Shown here piece after piece: positions 8,361 through 21,100 of a stretch of DNA of 64,000 nucleotides. The stretch covers positions 1 through 64,000 of the forward strand of contig CAZBEO010000003.1 of the NCBI GenBank assembly GCA_964490935.1, in the 5' to 3' direction. Every line of letters begins with the position of its first letter. Position 1 is the first letter of the stretch. This DNA is from JAQVYB01 sp964490935. Lineage in GTDB: Bacteria; Verrucomicrobiota; Kiritimatiellia; RZYC01. Below the pieces are notes generated by a model. The model was not told where the DNA came from. It saw only the letters and a program-made list of their open reading frames with translations, and did no database searches. A program made the position numbers and the translations under genes.

Positions 8361-9170
8361 TTACCATTGCACCGGGCGTGTGCTCCCTCCGCCCCAGCGC
8401 GTGGTCATGACCGATGAGTCACTGCTTTTCAGAATGATCCAGCTTCCGTCTTCGGGCGAGTACACCGCGATGTCGGCCTTGCCGTCGCCATCGTAATCAT
8501 CGGGAACCGGATAGGCGGCGGACCAACCCCAGTTGAAGGTGGTGGACGTGCCGCTGACGGTGTTGAAAATTATCCATTGGCCGCCTTCCGGCCAGTAGAC
8601 TGCTATTTCCGCAATTCCGTCGCCGTCGTAATCGGCGGGTACGGGTTGCGCTTCATTCCATCCCCACAGCCACTGGCTGCCGACACCGTCGCTGCTGCGA
8701 CTGATGAGCCACAAACCGCCGTCGGGCCAATACACGGCGACATCCGCGATGCCGTCGCCATCGTAGTCGGCGGGCACCGGCTGGGCCTCGCTCCAGCCCC
8801 AGTGGCCGAGCATGTGCTGTCCGTCGCTGCTTTTCAGAATATGCCAGCAGCCTTTTTCGGGCCAGTACACAGCGACGTCGGTAACGGCGTCGCCATCATA
8901 ATCAGCCTGAACGGGTTCGGCGGCGTCCCAGCCCCAAGCGCGAGTGGCGGTGATTCCATTGCGACTTCCGTGAATGGTCCACTGGCCGCCGGCAGGCCAG
9001 TAGACGGCCAGATCGGTTTTCCCATCGCCATCGTAATCACCAGGAACGGGCAGTGCCGCATTCCAGCCGAACGCGATGTGCTGAAGTATACCACTGCTTC
9101 CGCGAATGCTCCAGGTTCCGGTGGCGGGTTCATAGACCACTAGGTCGGCGAGGCGATCGCCGTCGTAATC
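8361..9170 (-). repeat. Six-repeat DYDGDG/VYWP/WGW domain at the end of the giant protein
   Basis: Residues 6295-6563 consist of six tandem units of about 45 residues. Each begins with a calcium-loop DYDGDGxxD, continues with [IVL]AVYWPxxGxWxI and ends with a WGWxxAxPVP-like strand. The last unit loses part of the WGW motif and ends the protein. The same domain, also with six units, forms the C-terminal part of the protein at 41859-43235. The pattern resembles FG-GAP/VCBS beta-propeller blades, so a six-bladed propeller is likely but not shown. Confidence 0.85.
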
Positions 9171-12100
9171 CACGAGCGCGTTATGGTGCTGCATGGTGAC
9201 GGAGACCGGGCCGTTCGTGACCACATTATAGACCGTGTCCACATCCGTCAGCCAATAAGAATAGGTTGCCCCGGCCTGGGCGGTGGCATCGGTGAAGGTG
9301 TAGGCGTGATCGCTTCCGGCGGCGGCGATGAGTTGCGCGTTGAGTTGGGTGCGGATGCCGCTGAGCGAATCGGCGCGGTAGAGATAGAAGCCCAGGTTGT
9401 CCTGTTCCACACCGGTTTCCCAATCCAGTTTCACCCCGGCAGAGGTCGAGCGACCGGTAAAGGATCTGAGTTCCACCGCCGTCGGGTCCTCGGAGGCATA
9501 TCCGAATCCAATGGCCCCGAAGACATTGTTCGAGCAGAGGATCGGACTGAAGCTGGTGGGGGTGGTGGGATAATTCAACGTCTTGGGAATGGTATCCATA
9601 TCGACCGCGACCACATACTCGCCATAGGGCAGACTCGTGAATTCAAAATGGCCGCGCTGACTGTCCGGTCCCGTCCGGGTAATCTTCGAGTCGTAGAAAT
9701 TCGTGGTGCCGGATTGAATGGCATAGAGATTCAACAGGACATTGTTGAGGCCGTAGATTGCCAGGTCTTCGTCCGGTAGTCCGTTACGGTTCACATCCAC
9801 CCAACAGGTTTTTCCGATAGACCCGGTGGCCTGTTTTTTGCGGTAGCCGTAATTTTGAGACAGGCTATCCTGCGTCAGTTGGAACGCCACGGAGGAACTG
9901 GCCCCGCGCGAGTGGGCCCGATTGCGCGTCAACTCGGTGCCAGCGAGCACTCCATTCGGGTCATTGAACACCACCACGTAGTAAGCGGCAGGCAGATTTT
10001 CGAAGAGGTAGCTTCCGCCGACATCGGTAGCCTGGTGTCCGATAGCAAAATCGTTGCCGTCGACCACGCCATTCGTATTCAGATCCATATATAGGATCAC
10101 CTCGATATCGGGGATACCCTGCTCCCAGATATCCTTCTTCTGATTGCCGTTGCAATCATAATAAATCGCCCCGCCATACCGCAGCGTACCATCGGTGATG
10201 TAGCCAAAATCGGCGGTCATGTTGTTGCCAGCGTTGGTCAGGGTGATCGCGTAGGGCTGCGCCTGGCTGTTGTGATTCGTTCCGGGGGCAGGGCCGAACG
10301 GGCCGAGCGCCAGGTTGGTGTTGATCGTGGCAGCATCCACGGCCAGCAGATAGGTGCCATCATCCAGCCCGGTGAACAAGTACTGCCCGTTGGCATCCGT
10401 AACGGTGGTTTCCACCAGATTGGTATGTTCATCGTACCGGTTCACGGTGACGCCCTTGAGGCCGACATCCCCATGTGCGGCATTGAACACGCCGTCCCGA
10501 TTGGCATCCACGAACACCAGATTGCCCAGGCTTCCCGGTGGTGGCGCATAGCCGAAGTCGGCAGTATTCACGGTGCCTCCTGAAGGCAGATTGACGGCAT
10601 AGGGGTTGGGTTGGCTCTGACCGGAAACATCCGGCGTGCCGAGGGTGTGCACTAGGCGGTCCAACACATTGTTTTGATCGGTGATCTGCGCCACATAGCG
10701 CCCGCCGGCCAGCCCGGTGAAGCGGTAGCTGCCATCGGCGGCGGTTACGGTGGTGGCTAGGACCGTTCCATTGGTATCGAGCAGATTGACCGTCACGTTG
10801 CCTATGCCGTAATCGCCGCTATCGAACGCACCATTGGCATTTAGGTCCATAAACACGAGATCGCCGACGGTGCCCTTTCGTCCATAGAATCCAAAATCGG
10901 CTTCGAGGAAGCTGCCGCCCGCTGTCATGGTGAAGGGCGAGGTTTGCTCGGCGTAACTCTGATCGCCTGAGACTCCGCTGAGCCCCGCGACCGCTGTTCC
11001 CGGACCGCCGTGTACGCGCACGATGTATTCATTCGGTGCTACGTTAGTAAAGAGGTAGCGCCCGGCGGCATCGGTATGCGTGACGGCGTTGGTCACATCA
11101 TCCGGCGTATTGAAGAAGCCGTCGGGTCCGGCGCTAATCAGCGAGAGTTGCACATTTCCAATGCCCGGCTCGCCCGGTTCCTGCAAGCCGTTATTGTTGT
11201 AATCGCTCCAAACATAATCTCCCACCACGGCGGTGGTCGGCGATTCATTCAGATAGCCGAAGTCCACATCCGGCACATGCTGCCCAGCACTCACGGTGTG
11301 ATGCGCACTCGGATCGGTGAATTGGCCGCCCAGAGAAAAGTCACCCGGAAGGGTATTGCTCACGACGCCGACGAAATAACCTCCCGGAATGAGGCCGGAG
11401 AAGAAATAATCACCCTGCGCATCGGTCACGGTGGTGGCCAGCAGATTACTCGTGGCCGCGTCATACAGGTGCAGGGTCACGTTCGGGAACGAGGGCTCGC
11501 CGATTTCCTGCGTCCCGTTGTCATTGGCGTCGTTGTATACGGCGCCCGCAAGCGACCCCAGCCGATACAGGCCCGCGTCCAGCGTCAGATTGGTCTGTCC
11601 GGTGAGCAGCGTGATGGTGGTCGAGACGCCGCTGGTCGGATTCACACTGCTGTTCTTTTCCGGATCACCGCCTTGCCCCTGCGGGCTGAACAGATAATTC
11701 GTGGGACGCCCGACCATCACGTAATAGTCATCCGGAATCAGATTCGCAAACAGATAGTTGCCATGGAGGTCGGTGGTGGTGTTTGTGATGAAGGTGCCGC
11801 TGCCATCATACAAAGCCACGCGCACGGCGGCGATACCCGGTTCGTTGGTATCCTGAATGCCGTCGGCATTGAGGTCGTACCAGACATAGTCACCCAGTGC
11901 CGCACGCGAATCCACACGATAGGGCGCGGTATTGGTGAGCACCTCAAACGGAGGTTCATTGGTGGGCGCGACCGGCGCGGTAATCGCCGTATTCGTTTCA
12001 TTGCTTGGGGTCCTTTGCAGCGCATTGAACTGCACCAAGATGCTGAGCGTGGAACCTGCATTCAACGGACCGACATTGGTCCACTGCAACGTACCGGCTC

Positions 12101-15100
12101 CGGTCACATCGGCCGCCGGCACGGCGTTGGTGAACAACAGATAGGTCGCATCATACGTATCCCATACCGGCAGATCGACCATATCCACCGGGCCCGGATT
12201 GCTGATCCTGATCCGGAATTCCACGGGTTGATCCACATACACGGGCAGCGGGGACAGCAGTGTCTTGGTCAACGTATAGTTGGCCCGGTACATGCCGGCA
12301 TCCACATTCAGATTGGTCTCTCCGGTCGACAACGTCACGATCGAAGAATTTCCGTTGGTCGGATTCACATCACTGTCCAGCGAAGGATCACCACCTTGCC
12401 CCTGCGGACTGAAGACATAGTTTGTAACTAGATCGACATGGATATAGTAGTCATCCGGGATCAAGTCGGGGAACAGGTAGTACCCGTTAGTATCCGTGAG
12501 ACTATTCGTGACAAACACATCGCCGCCGGTGTACAGCGACACGCGAACCCCCTCGATACCCGGCTCGCCGTCCTCCTGAATGCCATTGGCATTTATGTCG
12601 TACCACACAAAATTCCCCAACACGCCGCGCGGGTCGATACGATACGGGGCTGTATTGGTAAGCACCTCAAACGGGGGTTCATTGGAAGGTGCCACCGGCG
12701 CGGCGATCACCGTATTGGTTTCATCATGAGTCGTTATCTGCACGGCGAGGAACTGCACGAGAATATTGGTTGAAGCACCGGCGCTCAGCGGGCCGATATT
12801 GGTCCACTGCAGCGTGCCGCCGCCCGACGCATCGGCTGGAGGCACCGCGTTGGTAAACAGCAGATACGCGGCATCATATTCATCCCACACGGGTAGTTCT
12901 ACCATCGCCACCGGCCCTGTGTTGGCGATATCAATCCGAAATTCCACCGGCTGATCCACATACACCGGAAGCGCTGAGAGGAGCGTCTTGCTCAAGGAGT
13001 ACATCGCCCGATACATCCCGGCATCCACGTTCAGATTGGTCTCTCCGGTCGCCAACGTCACGATCGAAGAATTTCCATTTGTCGGATTCACGTTGCTGTC
13101 CCGTGCGGGATCGCCACCCTGGCCCTGCGGACTAAACACATAATTGGTCAGAAGATCGACGTGGATATAATAATCACCCGGGATCAGATCGGAGAACCGA
13201 TAGTTTCCATTGGTATCGGTCAACGTATTGGTAACCAGTACATCGCCAGCCGTGTAGAGCGACACGCGCACGCCTTCGATGCCTGGCTCGCCAGCGTCTT
13301 GAATGCCATCAGCATTCAGGTCGTACCACACAAAATCTCCCAACGCCGCACGCAACTCGATCGAGTAAGGAGCCATATTAGTAAGCACCTCAAACGGGGG
13401 TTTATTGGAAGGTGCAACCGGTGCAGTAACCACCGTATTGGTTTCATCGTTTGGTGTCATTTGCAATGCGCTGAACTGCACCAGAATACTGGTGGAGGCC
13501 CCCGCGCTCAGCGGGCCAAGATTGGTCCATTGCAAGGTGCCCGCCACCATGGAATTCACAGGCGGCACCGCATTAGTGAATTGAATATAAATCGGATCAT
13601 AGGTATCCGTCACCGGCAACACCACCATTTCGACAAGCCCCGTGTTCGCGATATCAATTCGGAATTCCACCGCCTGATCGATATAGACCGGATAGGCCGA
13701 CAGGCGCGTCTTGACCAACGTGTAGCCCGACTGATCAATACGGTAGGGCGCCTCGTTGGTTCTAACCGGCACCTCCGGCATACCCGGCGGCACGGTCGGA
13801 GCTGTCACAACAATATTGGTCTGCTCGTCCGTCACCGTCGCAGCCGTAAAGCGCAGCACCAATGTCGTGCTGCCGCCCACGGCCAGCGGACCGACATTGG
13901 TCCAGTTCAGCGTTCCATCATCGCTCAGGTCAATCGGGGCAGGCTGCGCATTCACGAAACTCAAATAGTTTGTTTCATAGCGATCCTCCACCGGCACGGT
14001 CACCAACTCCACCTCGCCGCTATTCGTAACCACCACGTGAAACACAATCTCTTCCCCGATGTTTGCCGCACGGCCAACGGGACTGATCAACGACTTGGCG
14101 AGCTGGTAGTCCGCCAGAATCGTTCGATACGGCGCATCGTTGGTTTTCCCATCGACGGACGGCTCATCCGACGGAGTCGTTGGCGCCGTCCAGACGGTAT
14201 TGGTGCGATTCGCTCCGAGGCTTGAGCCTGCCGCCGCGTAGCGCGAGGTCACAGAGAAGGTCGCGCCCGGCACGAGGTTGGTGCCGAACGACGTCACGAG
14301 ATCAGCCCAGAGCTTGAAGCCGTTGTTGACGTTGTCATCCGAAGACGGAGTCGAATCTACATAGCGGAGATAGTTGGTCTCATAGACGTCCGTCAGCGGC
14401 ACGGAGACCAGCTCCACGTCACCGGTGTTTGTAATCTGAATGGCAAAGCGTATTTCCTCGCCGACATTCGCCACGTGTCCGGTTGGAGAAATCAGTTGTT
14501 TGGTGATCGCATATCCGGGACTGCTGATGCGGAATGGAGCTGCATTGGTAGCCGGCTCCACCGGCGGTGCGTTGGTCGGCACGGTGGGCGACGTGCCGGC
14601 CAGATTAGTTGCCATCAATCCGGTGGTACTTTGGAGCGCGATAAAATCGACGGTGGTATGTTTGCTGGTGTTGGTGCTGATCGTCCCGATATCATCCCAG
14701 TACAGGACACCGGCAATGTTGCTGCTGATGGGCGGGACTGCCGAGGCGTACTGCAACAGGTTCGTGTCATAGCGGTCGATCAGCGGCGTGGTAATAAAGT
14801 CCACATCTCCGATATTGCAGATACGAATATCAAAAGTGATGGTTTCTCCCACGGCTGCCGCCCGATTGGTTGGGCTGATCTGTGTTTTCACAATGCAGCA
14901 GGCCGAGGTGGAAATGCCGTATCGTGCGGTATTGGTCTGAGGCGGCACGGGGGGCTGTCCAACCGGCGTGCTCGGTGCACTCACGATGGTGTTGGTGTGC
15001 GGCTCACCGAGCGTTGACTCCACGGCCAGGAAACGCGAGGTCACCACGAACACATCGCCCGGCAGCAGCGTGGTGCTGAAGGACGCGGTCAGATCTGCCC

Positions 15101-18100
15101 AGTGGATCACCCCGTCATTCAGATTGTCATCCGATGGCGGCGTGGAATCGATGTAGCGCAGATGATTGGTTTCGTAGGTATCCACAAACGGGACGGAAAT
15201 CAGTGCCACATCACCGCTGTTGGTAATGGTCATCACAAAGAGGTTGGTCTCACCCACCTGCGATACGCGGTCAAACGGAACGGGTTTCTGTTTGGTGAGC
15301 AGGAACGCTGGATGGCTTACCGCGTAGGGTGCCTGATTGGTCGTGGGGACCACCACCGGTTCATCCGCCGGGGTGGTTGGTGCGGTCGTTACCGTATTGG
15401 TTCGGTTCAGGCTATCGGACGTGGTCACGGCGTTGAACCGCGCGACGATGGTTGTGCTTGCACCGACTTCCAGCGGTCCGACATTCGCCCAGTTGATCAC
15501 GCCGTCGTTGGAGGGATTATCCGCCGCGGGGACGGCGCTGATGAATTGCAGATAATTGGTTTCATAGCGGTCTTCCACAGGAACCGTCACCAGGCGCACG
15601 TCACCGGTATTACTGATGGTCAGCGTAAAGACGACCGCCTCGCCGATGGCCGCCGGACGATTGGTCGGTGCAATGCGCGTTTTGGCCAGGGTGTATCCCG
15701 GACTGCTGATCCGATACGGCGCGACGTTGCTGGCCGGCGGCACATCCGGACGATCGGCGGGCGTGGTCGGACTGGTCGAGACCGCATTGGTGCGTGGTGC
15801 GCTCAACGAGGAGGATGCCGCCGTGAAGTTCACCACCACGGTGGTCGATGCTCCGACGGGCACCGGGCCGATGTCCGTCCAGGTGATCGTGCCGTCGTTC
15901 ACGTTGTCAACGGATGCGGGCACGGAAGAAACGTACGTCAGGTAATTGGTTTCATAGGTATCCACAGATGGCGTGGTCACCAATTCCACATCCCCGGTGT
16001 TGGTGATGGTGTAGTGGAAGACGATTGCTTCACCCACGCTTGCGGCGCGTCCGGTCGGGCTGTGCAGGGCCTTGACCAACGAGTAGCCCGCGCTGCTGAC
16101 GCCATAGGGCGCGTCATTGGTGGCAGGTGGCACGCCTGGTTCGTCCGGCGGCGTGAGCGGCGTGGCTACCACCATATTAGTCCGATCCATTGCGGCCGAA
16201 CTGGAGGCGGCTGTGAAGCTCACCACCACCGTTGTCGAAGCGCCTGCGGCGATTGGGCCGACATTCGTCCAGTTGATGACGCCGTCATTCACCGTATCAT
16301 CGGAGGCAGGCACTGAACCGACATAGGTCAGGTAAGTCGTTTCATAGGTGTCGGCCAGAGGTGCTGTAACGAGTTCCACATCGCCCGAATTTTCAATCGT
16401 CAGATTAAACACCACCGCTTCGCCAACTGCCGCAGAACGGCTGGCGGGCGAGACCTTGCTCTTGGTCAAGGTGTACGCTGGGTGGCTGATCTGGTAGGGC
16501 GCGTCGTTCGTAAGTTCCGGCACCTCCGGTTGATTCGCCGGGGTGGTTGGGGTGGTCACCACCACATTGGTGCGGTTTTCACTCAGCGACGTGGCCACCG
16601 CGGTAAACCGACTGGTCACCACGAAGGAGGCCCCCGGCATAAGATTCGTGCCGAAGGACGCCGTCAGATTCGCCCAGTTGATCGTGCCGTCATTCACGTT
16701 GTTCGCACTGGCGGGCACGGAATCCACATATGTCAGATAATTCGTTTCGTAGGTATCCGCCACCGGAATGGTGATTAGCTCCACATCGCCGGTATTGCGA
16801 ATGGTGTACGTAAAGACCACGGACTCGCCCACCTGCGCCGCGCGTCCGGTCGGACTGTGCAACGCCTTCGCCAGCGAGTAGCCCGGATTGCTGATGCGGT
16901 AAGGCGCGTCGTTCGTGCGCGCAGGAACCGGCGGCCTACCCGCCGGGGTGGTCGGCGTCGTGACCACATGATTGGTACGTGCCTGGGCGGTGGACGTGGC
17001 CACGGCGGTAAAGCGCGAGGTCACCACAAACGAAGAACCCGGCAACAGGTCCGTGCCGAAGGACGCCGCCAAATCCGTCCAGTTGATGGTGCCGTCATTC
17101 ACATTATCGACCGATGCAGGAGCCGAACTGATATAGGACAGATAAGCCATTTCATAGGTGTCTACCATCGGCACGCTCACCAGGGTCACATCCCCGGTAT
17201 TTTGCACCGTCATACGGAAGACCACTTCTTCGCCAATCGCCGCGGCACGCCCACTCGGACTCACCACTTCTTTCAGTAGCGAATAGCCTGCGTTGCTGAT
17301 GCGGTACGGTGCTGTATTGGTTTTCGGTCCAACGGGCGGATCACTCGGCGACGTGGTGGGCACGGTGGAGACCGTATTCGTCCGATCGTCACCTGTTGAA
17401 CTCTGAATCGCCGTGAAGCGCACCACCAGATTGGTCGACTGCCCATTCGCCGCCAGCGGCCCGACATTCGTCCATACCAGCGAACTGGCATTGGTCGTAT
17501 TCGGACTTGGATCGGCACTCAGGAACGAGAGATAACTACTTTCAAAAGCATCAGTTACCGGCACGGTCACCAACTGGGTTTCGCCTGTATTCGTGATCAG
17601 AATCTCAAACTCAACCGTTTCGCCCATCTGCGCGGAACGTCCAGTCGGACTGCTCAGCGATTTCACCAGCGTATACCCCACCGTTTTGATTTTCACGGTG
17701 GCGGCATTGGTTTTCGGCGGCATCGGCAAGCCGTTGGTGACGAAGGGCGTCACGACGGCGCGATTGGTGGTGTCGTTCGGTTCGGTGCTGGCCAGCGCCG
17801 TGAAGTTTACGACCAGCGAAGTCGTCCCGCCAATAGCCAACGGCCCCACATTGGTCCAACTGATTGTTCCTACGCCTGTGCTGTCCGGAGTCGGAACGGC
17901 GCTGACATAGGTCAGATACGTTGAATCAAAGCTATCCGCAATCACCAACGGATTCAGTCCGCGATTACCGGTATTGGTCACCGTAATACGGAAAGCCACG
18001 GCTTCACCCACAGCCGCCGCGCGACCCACGGGATAGGTCCGCACCTTGGTTATTGCCACACCCGGCAGAATCAGGGTTTCCGTATCATTGGTCAACGGTT

Positions 18101-21100
18101 CAAAACGTTCATCCGGATTCGTGCCATCGATCGTCGTATACTGTGCAATCACCGCCGTGTTCGTGACCGTGCCGGTCAGGTCCGGCAGCAGCTTGGCCGT
18201 AAATTCAAAGATCACCACTGCGCCCACTTCAACCGCATTGGTGGGCTGCAGGAAGTTGGTATCGACCATCACCGTCACATAGCCATCACCCGGCGCATTC
18301 GTGATCGTATAGGTGAAGCCCGCAGGAATGGACGATGCCGCAATCGTTGTCGTATCCCACCAATTCGTCGGGAACAGATCCGTTACGATCAGATCATACG
18401 CTGTCGATAATCCGCTGTTGGTCACCGCGAAGGTCACGACGACCATTTCATTGCTCGGACCGAACATCGTCTTGTTAATCGCCAGACGCGGCTCTTGTAC
18501 GATCACGTTCACGACTGTTGAGGTATGCGTCGGTGGGTTGCCGGCATAGCGGATGGTTGCAGAATTCGGCAGCATGGTTTGTGACCCAGGCAGGCCCACG
18601 TTGCCGACTTCATCGCGCGTCAACAACTGCAGTTCAATCGTAAACCAGTTATTGGTGCCATCGTTGTCCTCATTTACCACGGTATTGCCGTTAAAGGTAA
18701 ACGTCACCTCATCACCACTGCCACCCACGGTAGTGACCACCGGTGCACCAGGCAGCGTTCCGTTGAAGCTATCGGTATTCACACTCACCGAACCATTCAC
18801 ATACGACATGCCCGCCGGAATAATATCCACAATCGCCAGATTCGTGATGGTGCTTTCCGGCAGCGTGGCGGTCAGGCGATACGTTGCCGTTTCACCAATC
18901 GTCACATTCGTGCCCGTGGTGTCCGACGGACCTGCTTGCGATGTCGTTACAAATACTTTTTCAACCAGCATATTCGACACGACAATACTATCGCTGGAAC
19001 GCGCACCTGATTCATCGCGGGCCTCATCATATACATTCGTACCGTCAATCGTATCCGCCGCCGACACTACACAACCATTCGTCAGCAACTGACCCGGTTC
19101 CACAGCCTGTGCCAGATGCATGCCGAAACGGAAGGTCAATCCTTCAGCCACTTCGATGCAGTTGGTCGGCTGCATGGATGCCGGATCACTGGCATAGGTC
19201 ACCGTCGCATTCGGCAGGCCGGTACTCACCGTATAGGTAAAGCCATCCGGCATCGTTACGTTGGATATCGTGGTAATATCAAAGAAGCCGCCCATCACCA
19301 AGTCGTCGAACTGGAGATCATAAGCCGACGCCAATCCGGTATTCGTAACCGTCAGCGTACACACCACCGGATCACCCGCATCACCGGACGCGACATCAAA
19401 GGACTTTGTGATCAGAAGGGTCGGTTCCACCACCGGATTGGTTACGATGGATGAAAAGGCCGGCGACGACGGATTGCCCTGATAGGTCACCGACGCAATA
19501 TTGGTCAGTACCATCTGCGGAGCAATGCCCACATTGATATTCGTATCCAGCACCATGGTCTGAAGGCGTAACGTAAGCGTACGGTCTGCGCTGTTCGTCA
19601 CATTATTAACCAGCGTGACTCCCGTAAAGGTGATCGTGACATCCTGTCCGTTATTACCCATCAGTCCCACATTCGGAGTCACATTCGTCGCGGCAGGCAA
19701 TTGGATATTCGTGCTGCCCGGAATCACGACCAGCGAATCAATCGCAAACGCCATGCCATTGGGCACATAATCCACAAACTGCAGATTGGTCGAAGCCCCC
19801 GCCGGGATGACCGCGCTCAGGGTGTACGTCACCACTTCACCAATCTGCACGTTGGCGTTGGTGGAGTCCGCCGGACCGGTCTCGCTCGTGGCATACAGGG
19901 ACTTCTGCATCTGGAAGTCCTGCAGTTTCAGCGCGGCTTCATTCGTCGCGCCGTATTCGCGCTCGATGGCGTACACATTCGTGGAAACCAGTGAATCGCC
20001 ATGGATCGTGACCACGTTCGTCAACAATACATTCGGCTGCAGATCTGTTCGAGCCGTCACATCAAAGGTAAAGGTCAGCCCTTCCCCGGCTTCCAGGGTA
20101 TTGGTTCCCGTGGCCGCATTCGTATCCGACCGGAAATAAAGGATATCCGAAACTACGCTCATGACATAGCCGGTCGGGACCACCGCATTGGTTGCCGAGT
20201 CACTCTGAAAAATTTCCGAAAGGTCATCGGCCAGTTCCACATCATACGCCGTCGCCATCCCTGTATTCGTTATGACAAAGGTCACGCTGATCACATCACC
20301 CGCCTGAATATTGGTAGGCGTCATGGACTTGAAGAGGGCGATCTGCGGCTCCGCCACCACATTGGTGGTCTTCGCGGACCAGACAACGGAAGAAGGATTT
20401 CCCGCATAGGTCACCGAGGCCAGATTCGTGAGGATCGTCGGGTTCGGCGGCAGGCCGACATTACCGTTGGTGTTCAGCACAATGGCATCCAAGTAGATCG
20501 AGAAGGTATTGTTGGTTGAACTGCCATCGCCGCTCACCACCGTCTGACCGTTGAACGCGAAGGTAATGTCCGCCCCATTGGTGGCCAGCGCCCCCGGACC
20601 GGAAGGAGATTCACTCAACGCCGGAAGGGTCCCGTTAAAGGTGCTCACATCCGTGGTGGCCGAACCGAAAATGTAGCTTAGCCCATTCGGAAGCGCATCC
20701 AGCACCGTCAGGTTGGTCATGGTCGATTCAGGTAGCGTCACGTTGAGTTGATACGTGATAACTTCGCCGATCTGCACAAAGGTATTCGTCGAGTCGGGCG
20801 GCACATTGGTTTCACTGGTGGCAAACATCACCTTGGCCAATTGTAGTCCGGGTATTCGTATAGTATCCGTTGCGCTGGCGGTCTTCGTGCGCTCGGGGCT
20901 GTTCGTCGGCGGCGCGTCATAGAGGGTCGAGCTGTTGAACAGGGAAACTCGGTTCGTATATATTTTGTTCGGCTCGACTCCCTGCGCCACCTTGATCGTG
21001 AACACATTCGTGATGGCCGCGCCCGGTGCCAGGCCGATGCCGTTCGACGCAACCAGATAATGCGTCAGGCCGCTGGCCACCGCCAAATTCGAGACGCCCC

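Noticed and set aside
11010..12431. Long plus-strand open frames opposite the giant gene (also 13161-14225, 15102-16316, 27222-28280)
   Set aside because: They are antisense to a protein with clear domains throughout and are basic, low-complexity translations of repetitive DNA without ribosome sites. The codon bias of the real gene keeps the opposite frame open.
11570..18070. CRISPR or satellite DNA in the giant gene
   Set aside because: The periodicity is about 380-720 bases, in frame and matches protein domains.
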